NCBI RefSeq assembly: GCF_963576615.1
Contig: NC_088714.1
Span: 26,470,558 to 26,534,557, forward strand
Direction: 5' to 3'
Length of the DNA: 64,000 bases
DNA from: Watersipora subatra
Lineage: Eukaryota > Bryozoa > Gymnolaemata > Cheilostomatida > Watersiporidae
The notes under the pieces are model-generated. The model made no database searches and was not told the origin of the DNA. It saw only the letters and a list, made by a program, of their open reading frames with translations. This document shows positions 49,501-61,500 of the stretch, piece after piece; position 1 is the first letter of the stretch, and each line of letters opens with the position of its first letter. The position numbers were made by a program, and so were the translations under genes.

Positions 49501-52500
49501 GTATTTACTATAATAAAAGCTATATCTGTCTGAAGCCATGCTTTGGGGTTAGAATAAAATATTGCGTTGTATGAGGCTTGAACTCACAACATTCAGGATG
49601 GTAGACCGACGCTCCAAACCCCGAGACTAATCGAACATCTTCTGTTTGTGCCAATAATTGTGCATATTGCTATTTTCTGTCCTTTGTAATAAAAACGTGA
49701 GGGAAAACTTGGGACACTTGATGATTTCCTATGGCTCTCTAGACTACCAGGCTACTAGTATATATAACATATAACAGCGTTAGTAACATAATAAATAAAT
49801 ATGTAAACTAATATCTTCCAAAACGAGAAAACATAAAATTGCAATACTCAATAGTATCAGCCTTATATAGAATGTAAAACATAAAATATAGTAAACAAAT
49901 GTTTCAATGAGAGCTCTAACTGCTATTCTTCGATAATAAATTTGTACAAAGTTTTTTAAATCATTTAGTCATGTCTGTCCTTCCAAAAAGACTCCAGTTT
50001 GCCAACTTTAGAGCTTAAGACCTGGTACCTAGCAGGCCTTGCAGCCCAGCTGCACACGCCCTCAAGCTGTACTTTACAAGCGCTTAATAGAGAATCATAG
50101 GCTATTCAAAAATTACACCAGCAGCTATGACTACTTCTCTGATATAAAGGCAGGTAATAATACTACTGTATTTCCCGCATATAAGCCTATCTCGAATACA
50201 AGTGGACCTTAAAACAACAGCCTGTATTAAGGTAATTTATAAGAACTCGCATATAAGCCGCCTTTATTAATCATAACACACTGTACGTATCTACCAGAGC
50301 AAATGGCTGCGGAAACAGAGCGGCGTTTGCCGGTGTAGTACAAAATGTTTCTGATTGGTGAGTAGTTGTATAATTACCGTATGTGTCTCAGCTTAATCGA
50401 AAAGAAACAATCATCTGTTTGCATTGAGCCAATGGAAAACACGTTTGCATCCGACATTGACCCCAGTTTCCCTTTTCAAAAACACACTTTTACAGTTATC
50501 TGTTCTTTGCGTTGATCAGAAGCATTGCAGCTATGTAGATTTTAGAAATTGTAGATTAATGGACTTCCGAAGACTATCTATTGAGCACTAGTAGTAGTGA
50601 CAGCGAGTACTTATTTTTAACAGTAATAATAATACTGTAAGCTGGTGGTAACTTGTCTGATTCGAAACATGTTTAACTTGTCCACCACGATAGTATGAGG
50701 AGGACAAAAAAGTGTCTGACTGATTACACAACACACTTGTGACCTTTTTATGGCATCAGATGATGTACAATTTATTGCTAATTAATTTAGTTAAATGTTA
50801 TGACAACTTATATGCGCCAATCTCAAATATTTGGTTTACCGAATATTTGTTTCAATAAAAATTTATTTGGTAGCGAAAGAGTTAATTATAGTGGTAACCA
50901 TTATTGCTGTTTTACTTTTATTAATAATGTTGAGTTAATTAAGTTGAGTTGATAAAGGATCGAGTTGTAGTTGTTAAAAATTAAGTTAGCATGTCATTTC
51001 GTTTGCTTTTAATCCGCGTTAGGCGTGTATAAGTTGGATCCCTTAGTTTTGTAAAACTGTTTTGCATTTTAGAATCAGCTTATATGCGGGGATATATGGT
51101 AAGCCTTTGGTTATGAAAATGTCACTAAAGAGCAGCAATGGTTCCCACCAACAAGCTACACTAGCTGATATAAAAAAAACCTGTGTCTCCTTACGCTGAG
51201 CGTGTATTTCTTCTACAAAAAGGTTTTCGCAGTTCTGCTATTTTTGTTTTTACCGCCATTTTTCAGAAAACAAATGAAAGTTTTAAAGTGAAAGACTTGT
51301 TGATGCAAAACGTACCTGGTAATAGTCACATCGGAGAAAAGCTGTTTGGAGTGAAGGAAGAGAACGTTCAGAACGCGGTGACTGATACGCATGGTGGGTG
51401 AGAGAACTATAGAGACATTCTGCAGACCCATTTTGTTGATCTTCTCCTGTGAAGTAATAACAACAATGATCCACAACAACGAATAAAATTTCAATAAAGA
51501 GATACAGTCCAACCTTGACTTGGCATCACCTCTACATACATACAAACTTTTGGACAAATAACATAAAATTTAAGCAAATATTTGTCTCAACCAATTTCTG
51601 GCATACAACATTCAAAGGTTCTCAAAATATTACACTTTTGGTAAAAAAAGTTGGTAAAAATTAAAATAAAAAAAATACATACAAATTATAAAAAACAAAT
51701 CAGATAGATTGGCAAGTTGCAATTTTGCTCTGTCTAAAGTAAAGTAGAGTAAGTTAAACTGCATATTTACTATTACTGACACTTACCACTGGATCTACGC
51801 ATCACCAAGTCTCTACTTTTGTTCTCGCGTCTCTATGATGAAGCAACAAAAAAACTTCTGTTTGTTTATTACAACTTTATTAATATAATTTTTACACACA
51901 GTATTATATAATGCCTTTTTTAATGTTAAATGTTATTGCTTCAAGTATTTATCACTATTTCTTTAGGCTGTGGCGCAAATTAAACAAAATATAATGTATT
52001 CTTATAAAAACATTTGCTCCAACATACAACCATTTCAACAGGAGCATCAGGATGAATAAACTTAATATGTTGAGGTTTGACTGTAAATGAAAGCAGTGAC
52101 ATCATTATGGAGATTCGCTAAAGGAATACAGTAAACCCTCTGAATAAGAAATCAATGCACTCTGAGATTTGCTTTATACATTTATATGTTAAACTGTCAT
52201 ATGCAGGCAACAACCATTCTTATAAGAATACAAGAAATTCATTCAAGTGGTTCCATAGTCAAAAATTTACAATAACAAATAATGCAAGTAATTACACATT
52301 CTGCTAAAACAAATTCGGCATATAAAAAATTACAAAAAAAATTATATGTAAAAACAAATTAATAAAGCAATAATTAATAAAAAACTTTTATTGTCAATTT
52401 GCTTTATGAACACACAGATATAAGGCTCAACGACGTGCAAGTTCAGAGGTAGAGGTATAGAAATGCACTATATAACTTCCTGTATTTTAAACTATGTAAA

Positions 52501-55500
52501 GTTTAAACTAACTTATCATATATCATTTTATTATCTTTCACATTATTATTAGTTTTTCTATTTTATCTCCACATTGACATAAAAAACTATAAAGCTTTGC
52601 AACTTTGAATCTTTGAATGTGCATCAACTTTGATGTTTAAAATTAATCAGTGTGCATAGTCAAATATTTGCTGCAATTTCACGCCGTATGTTGCAAGTTT
52701 CAAATATTAAGACAATCCTTCATTTTTTCGTGATGTCAATCTATCGTTGTCTGCCATCTTTATGGACAACTTTTATCATTAAAAACACGAAGCTTCTGCA
52801 AATAATTATTGCAAACAATGCTTTTGTTTGCAAATTTTTTATTTTAGTATCAAAACAACACTGAAAAATACTATTATTCAAGAGAATGATGATCGTTTTC
52901 TACAAAGATGGCGGCTTTTTCGTGGACGAGCGCATGTGCAAACAGGGTGATAACGTCAAAAGAAACGATGGATAGTAAATAGAGATCAGACTATAATAAA
53001 ATGAATATAAATATAAAGAAGATTACGATGACAGACTAACAGACAGACTAACGATGACAGACCTTGGCTATAATGTGATTCATATGCACTATCATCCACG
53101 AGAGCAGCTCTTTATTACAAGAGGGTAGTTTGTTTATGCAAACTCGTAACCTCTCGACTCTCTCCCACTCGGTCTGTACAACTGTAATGAGAAAAGTGAG
53201 ATCACCACTAATAACGAGGAGAGACAAAGTCTACTTAACCGTGCTAGCACTCTGATTAACTTCTGCTTTGAGAAATTTGTAATTTCATCAAAGTATGCAT
53301 TATAGTAGACAACTTCATCTCCGAAAATTATCTAAATAGTTGACATAAAATGTGTTAGGTATTTTAGTATTTTTCAAGTACAATTGATCACAAAGGATAA
53401 ACTTTGTAAATATATATTTATTTTTAATACTTTATTGGAATATAATATCATTTTAAACAGAGATGTTTTACAAATTGTGCCATACAAGAATTCTAAAAAG
53501 GCAACAATTAGTCAACAAATCAAATAAATGGTTTAACATTTAGCCTTTAAAATACCTTTCTCTGTTAAGAGAATGAAAACTGAATAGGACAGGGTTAAAG
53601 GAGTTAGGGGCAACATTTCTAAAATAATTGTTAGACTTTGTACACAATTTGTTTTTGTCACTCAAGCTGAAGTGAGTTGGAAACCTATAAATATATATTA
53701 TCCTTGACATAAAACTATACTAGACAGAACTAGTGAAGCTTTATTTTCTCATTTATAGCTAAAAAAATTAATCCAAAAAAAGTACAGATTTTGGAAATTT
53801 ACAAAAAGCGATTGCAATGAAAATCACACAGCCAGTGAGAATCTCCGAGACATCTGACAGAGTTGATTTATTACAGAAAATGAATGCTTAAAATTTTTTG
53901 GCTTTTTCAAAGAACTAAGCTTTTTCCAGAAGTCTTATTTACGGAGGGTGTGGCTCATCTTATTTCTAACCATGGCTTGTTTCATATTCGTAAGATTCAA
54001 TTATTAAAGTTTTTTAAAACTTTGAATCTCACATTATTTATGTAATACATCGATTAGACTTGCACAAACTCACCTGAGAAAAGATATTATTTAGTTTGTT
54101 CAAAAAAAATATGCATATTTAAAAGAAAAGTTTACAGAAATGGGTTATCAACTCATGAAATGCAGATAAATGCTGTGAGCAAGCAACTCCTTGATTCATG
54201 ATAAATCAATAAATATAACAGCTATGTACACAGTTATTTATACAGGACTTACAATATTGTGTTAACCGCAAAAAGGAAAAGTTTGTAGAGGTGTGCCCCA
54301 GTAAGCGCCAATAGAGTTGATTTAAAGATGCGAGAGGGGTACGCAACCACCCAGGAGATTTGGGGTGTTCTTTTACATTTCTTTGGCTAATGAATACATT
54401 CATTTAGGTCCACATTAATAGTTGAAATATAGCCATTGCAGCCGCCGTCTGTACCACTTTTGAACCTCCCGCGTGTCATGCTCATAAATGTAAGTGCGCA
54501 TCAGCAATCATAATATATATATACAATTTTGGCTTCCTGATAGTCTATAGCTATACCCAGCTACTAATAGATAGATGAAACAATTACACAGACTGTCGTT
54601 TGAAATCTCAGACTATTTAAGAGAAAGCTATCAAATAGCTCTTGAAAGATTATCTATATAGAAGATTGTCTTTTTATTTATTTTTACAAAGTTTTTTGCG
54701 AGTTGTTCAGTCCAACTGTACCATTTCATTTAACGTGAGACTAATCGTAAGGTTCTCTCAAAACTGATAAATTTTATGGAAAGACCACAACTCCGGGACT
54801 ATAAGTTATGCTGTAATTAGTAGACACAGCATGCTCAAAATCGGTAAAACAACACAAAGGTGGCAACCTCTGTCGTATCTTATTGATTTTCTTACCGATT
54901 GACAAATTAATTCTTTACACAGTCGCCAAATTAAAATACCATTCATACATACAGGTATGTAAATAGTTAATGTGAACATACACTGAGGGAATAATAGTAG
55001 AAGTTGGCAGGTTATGATATTTACTCAGAATTATGGAAAGGCATTGGAATCTTACACATGTACATTGTTATTGAAAGCTTTAGTAAAAGTAGCCACAGGA
55101 ATCACCTTCTTTTGTCCTAATGTTTTTATACTCCCACAAGCAACGGTGATAAAAGATCGTTTTGTGGAGCTTCGAGGCTAACTTGTTTGTGGTATCCATA
55201 AATACATAGCAGTACTGTCTAAATTCATGTACGCTGTAGCCACCTCTGTACCATCTCTGTATATATAGTATACCTAACTGATACTACCTCTCATATACAG
55301 TATGTGTATAGTATACTTACCTGATATTGCCTCTCATATACACTGTATGTATAGTATACCTACCTGATATTACCTTTCATATACGGTATACACTGTACGT
55401 ATAGCATACCTACCTGATACTACCTCTCATATACAGTATGTGTATAGTAGACTTACTTGATATTACCACTCATATACACTGTATGTATAGTATACCTACC

Positions 55501-58500
55501 TGATATTACCTCTCATATACAGTATGTGTATAGTAGACTTACTTGATATTACCTCTCATATACACTGTATGTATAGTATATCTACCAGATACTACCTCTC
55601 TTATACACTATGTGTATAGTATACCTACCAGAGGCTTCCTCAAACTGAGGAGTGTGCTGGTTGGTAAGAATTGTTTCAGGAAGCTCTCTGATAAACTGTT
55701 TCAGTAGACTCGCTACAATGCTCGGATCATGTTCATAGAGATAGGCAGGAGCTTGCCTGTTGTATGCATCTTTTAGCATCTGAACTTTGGACTTGACACC
55801 CGATATCCTATATATTCCTTCATATAGGAGACCTGTTCACACATAGAAATCAAGGCCTTCCTGCATGCTCGATGCTATACTCATGCACACAAAATATTTA
55901 CCGTAGGTATAAATTCTGCACAATATTTACAGAGAAGTTCTGCGACTGAGGAGTAAAATGAATTAAAAAAAAGAAACAATCTGTACTTAACAAACTAGTT
56001 TGCTTAAATCAATTAAAAAAATGCAAAATCAAGATTTGAAACTAACCGTGTTCCTCTATATAATCAATACACTCTCTCACAACTATTGGCAGTTGAACGC
56101 CATCATAACTCGGAGTCCTCTCCACTGCTACAACAAGTGGAACTCCAAACACTGGGTTGACAGCTTCGACAGGTGCTTGGGCCGGCCCACTAGAATGTAT
56201 ATTCTGTCAGGAAAGATTAATAGAGCTGCTATAAAATGAGTAAAGATATTTACAAAAAAAAGCTATGAAACTTAAGGACACTTTCGGATTCCCTACATGA
56301 GTACACAAGAGGGTACACTAGAGAGGTACACAAGAGAGGTACACAAGAGAGGTACACAAGAGGGGTATACTAAAAAAGTACACTAGAGGGGTACACTAAA
56401 GGGTACACTAGAGGGGTACACTAAAGGGTACACTAGAGGGGTACACTAAAGGGTACACTAGAGGGATGCACTCAACAAAATATAAACAAAATATTTGCCA
56501 TGCAATGAGCATTTGGTTTAGTTCTACGCATATCCATGAGCTGAGAGTTATCTTCTATCAGTCACTTTCAGTGACATAGAAGATACTGCAATTCAACAGT
56601 AACTACTCTATTAATAACCTGTGAGCAAACCTCATGAAACATTTCACAATACAATTGAAGCACAACAGGGAATAAGTAAGCAGCTTTAGTATCAATTCAT
56701 AATATAGAGTTTGATTTACACTGTATATACTCTATATACTCATGTATAAGTCGAGTTTTTGGGAGATGATTTAAAGATAAAATTTTTGGGGTCAACTTAT
56801 ACATGAGTAATATTTATGGACATGTTGCTGCCAAGTCAAATAGAATGTAAATATGAAAATAAAACTCCGTTATCATAGATGTAACATACACGTCGCAGTA
56901 TGAAACCTTAGCAAACACTCACAACAATGGTACTTCATTATATAAATTATAAAGTTACTTCACAGAATTACCTGTACCAAATATCAGTGAAACTATGCTA
57001 TATATTACCTGTAAACAAGCTTACAACGCCACTTTCAATCATAACACCTGCCATTGTTGTGCAGTACTGTCACCAGCCGGTTTTAAATTTAACAAGTAAT
57101 TTATTTGGAAAAATGTTAAGCTTAATTTTACAACTTTAAATTCCGAGTAGACCTTGCTCTATAAATATTCCCTTTTTGCTTGCTTACTAGCCTCGGAGTA
57201 GCTAACACCTGACTTCAGGTAATGTTTAATTCGGCAACTTAGTAGTCATTGCACAAATAATACCATAAGCAAGTCAACTCAAACCTAGCTTAAAACAATT
57301 CTAAGAACTCTATTCATCTTTTCAAATAAAGAAACTACAGTTTGAAAAAAGTTAAGCTTTTATTCTGGATAGCAAAAATATATTCAGATTCGACATGATT
57401 ATTCCAGAATATTCTGGAACAACAGGGTCAACTTATACATGAGTAATACCTATAATAATTCAACTTTTGTCTTAAAAATACTGATTTACTTATACATGAG
57501 ATTGACGTATACATGAGTATATACGGTAAGTATTATTTGGCTTATGTGCAATGGACCTCTTTAATGTTTCCATGTGATGCGCTTCCGCCCTATTAAGTAA
57601 AAGGGTACCATAAATTTAGAGCAACTTGATTCAACGCACAAAGTGAAAGAATCATCAGGTGTCTATAAATTTAGAGTGATATGTTAGATACCACTTTCAC
57701 TCATATGAAAGTCCCGTGAGTGATATCAATCAACATTTTTAGCATACACCAAATGCGTTAGTTATAAATAAAGTGTACATTTATTGTAACCTAAAACATT
57801 ACAACATTTATCAAAATCTCGTATCATCCTGACGCATTATCTATCACCTAAGCGATCACCTACTGTCCGTGGACCATATATCTGACTTGTTCCTCATGTA
57901 CCATCGTCTACCATCATCAAGGTAAAAACTACCATATTTTTCTTAAAATTTTGAGGTACATACAGTTGGAAACTAAATTATTATCGTAAGCTATGGTTGT
58001 TACTGATGCACCGCCGCGCATGTGCCTATCCAATCCAATGGTAACCTTATCATATACCATTATGTAACCCAACCAAGGCAAAAACAAATGTATTTTTCAT
58101 AATATTGTGAGGGTCACTTGATTACAATCCGAGTTCCTCATATATACCCAATCACGGACCTCCACGTGTAGGGGAATCAGAAAGCGCCCAACCGACTGCT
58201 ACCAGACAGATTTTGTATCCTCGCGATAATTCCAGAATTGAAATCGAAGCAAAATGGTAACACTTCAATAATCTTTAAAGGTTGACTTGCAACAAATTTT
58301 CCATTACAGTTATTTGGTATCAAAAGATTCACCATGTCTTACTCTGTTGTGTTGTAAGTGCCAAATATCTGGAAATGCAATTACAAGCTCTTAAAAGCTC
58401 AAAAACGAAAAGCCGCCGTAGATTGGAATCTCTTCATTTCGATGGCGTAGCCACGAAATGTGGTTATCGTCTTGTCATGTATGTTCTCACGTGAATTGAA

Positions 58501-61500
58501 AGGCCAATAAAAAGCTCAATATAAAACTTATCGTAGTACTAGTTTATGACAAACACTTCGGGTTTTACCGAAGACCCCGTATCAAATATAGATGCTCGCT
58601 ACTTTACAGTTTTGTTTCGGCCTGGTCTAATCGGCAAGTCATAATCTGATCATGTGACCCAATACTTCGCAAATAATTTTTGCAGCACTTTTCAATTATC
58701 ACAGGTGACCAACAGGCTCGCCATGATTATCAGACAATGATATGTACTCCTTCGAGCTAAGGTTAAAAAGTTTAACGAATTTTTACAGTAAGTTATAAGA
58801 TATCAGTGCTAAAAGTGACAGCATTACAATGATGATAAAATAGACACGTAAGAACAATAGACATGGTTTTATTGAATGAGTGAAGTATATTTGTGAAAAC
58901 ATTTCGACGAATGAGGTTGCATGAAAGTGTAAACGGAAACCATCCTGTAACAACTACGCCCCATTTGAGCCATTTTGGAAAGAGATTCCAAACTACGGCG
59001 GTCTCGTGTGGCTGCGATTAACTGTTCGTTTTTGAGCTTTTAAGAGCTTGCAATCACATTCCCACATATTTTGATCCTACAACACAACAGAGTAAGACAT
59101 GGTGAATCTTTTGATATCAAATAACTGTAATGTGAATTTTGTTGCAAGTCAGCCTACTGAATATGCCTACTTTGGGGTACAGCTAGAATAAATAAGTATA
59201 CCTGTCAACTAACAACTTGCAGTTTAAATATGACAAACAGTTTTTTCAAGTTTATTGGAAAAAACGATCACTTTTGTAAGGATTGAACATGTTGCAAGGC
59301 ATGAAAAACTGAAAAAGTCAGAAAGCAATCTCTGATTGAATATGATTGTTCTAGGCCCTACATATATTCGTCAATGGTACAACACTGTTAAAAAACACTG
59401 TACACAGTCATTGATCATCCTGAGAGCCATTTTAGGAAGAGAAACAAAACAATTTTTTACAACTATCCAACATTATTAAAGGGCTTGGCTCGATTGGACA
59501 ACATTGCATGTACTCAGTGGAAACTATGAATATATGACTGACTTTCTTATAGCAGATACCTGGGCTGGTTTTATTAAACTAGTAACTGTCAGAAACTGAT
59601 GAGACCATTGGCCAATGATGGTAACTTCGTTGCATGACAGACTCGCTTCTATGTTAAGCCAAGTGCTAATGATTTTTGTCTATAAATAAATTACTCTCAC
59701 AGAAAAAACTGCAAGATGAGATAACTCCCTTGACCATGACCAATTAGCTAGCAGTTTCACACATGAATTTAGTGAAGTCATAGCAAACCTTTCTGCCAAA
59801 GCTATACTGAGATTTATCCTTCTTTTTATGTAATTTCGGCTCTTTATTCTCCTTGACCTTCTTTGACTGCTGCCGGCGAGACTCCTTTTCATCCTTCCTG
59901 TCCAGTGTGCTGCCCTTTTCCTCCTTTTAATTAGCATAAAGATGAGACTCATAGGCATGAACATATTGAATAGCTACATAAGAAACACTGATATGTCCTT
60001 AACACGAACATATCTGGTACATATAGAGAACATGTTTCCTAGACATGAACATATATAGCACTTTTATAACACTTTTATGTGTCCTTGATATGAGCATATC
60101 TAGTACAAGGCTTGGGGCCAAAACTCAAACCTTCCCAATACTCCAACGATTCCAATACTCAATATCCAATACTCTATCTGACAATATCCAATACTCAAAA
60201 CCAATACACACTATTAAAGCAGCAATATAACAATAGCAATATTCAATAATCACACTGGGCCTACCAGTATCCAGAATATAAATAATGAATATGAATATCA
60301 CAATAAAGCAATTAGACTAGTTAAAATATGTGTATGATACCATCCCAGTATTCAATTAGACAGGTGTATTTCTACAATAAACCTTGTTGTAGTAAAAGTT
60401 TAATAATGATAAAACATAAAGTTGGCCAGATAATTTCAACCAGTATTTTAAAATATTTACTATAATAAGAGCCATGTTCGTCCGTCTACTAAGAGCGATA
60501 GGAAAAAATTTCATCGCACGGGAATTGAACTCGAATATTCCATTTTGTAGATAGACTCACTAATCACTGCGCCACACAGCCACCTTGCCACAATACGGAA
60601 TAATTATGTACATACTTAGTACACATGAAAATATTTCTAGTATGCTTGCATGGGACTGCAAGCATGCTAGTTTTTATGATATATACTGAACAGAAAGAAC
60701 AATACAGACAACACACAACAAATAATATTAATAAATTGTTAATGCCTTTTATGTGCTGACTAGTCAAATTCATATTGCATAAGAGTTCATGTCGGAACCT
60801 CCCGTCTCCCAGACAATATGCTAAACCATTGAGCTTGATTGATAGATTCATTAGGCGATATATGTCGCTATGTGGGAGAAAATATGCATACCGCTTTGCG
60901 TTACAGCGCAACATCATTTTATGCTTGCTCTCACGGCTCTTATTAGTGAGTTTAGCAATACTAGCTCGTTCAAATTAGCCATTGGCAATGTGCCAGACTA
61001 TTGGCAAGTGGTAGGCAACTAAATTACCTGCCACTGTTTTGTAAGATGTTTTCAATACCCGTGCAACGCCAAGCATTCCGCTAGTCTTTACTAAAAGAAT
61101 ACCCGAGTTTTAGGCTGATTTAAAAATTGTTACGCGTAGCGGTCAACAGCGCTAGCTATTAACCCCATCTAACCAATCTAACCGATGTGATGTCTATTTG
61201 CCAAATGAATCCATTGTATTAAGTGTAGCTTAATGCTAAAGTCTACCGCCTCTAGATATGGTGGTCTCGAGATCAAATCCAGTGCCTTGCACATATTTCA
61301 TTGTAAGATTTTAATAACTATAACTGGACACAGGGTTTAACAAAAAGACATACACAGAAATGTAAACGATAAATTATGGCATAAAATTGTACATAAAAAT
61401 TATGAAAACATACGAAAATTCTAGAGTGGTTACTCTATTTGATAAAATGTTAGATGGAATAAATTCCTAAATTAATATTTAGGAAGCAGAGAAAATAAAA

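Larger units (their letters stand above)
44725..51315. other. 6.6-kb RALBP1 intron rich in SINEs
   Basis: Contains short direct repeats of tatagagcccttaccatg near 45375-45425, four tRNA-like sequences (47928-49637) and an inverted-repeat element (50164-51101). The 45540-46080 part is less AT-rich and may be an unrecognised transposon. No exon seen. Confidence 0.6.
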
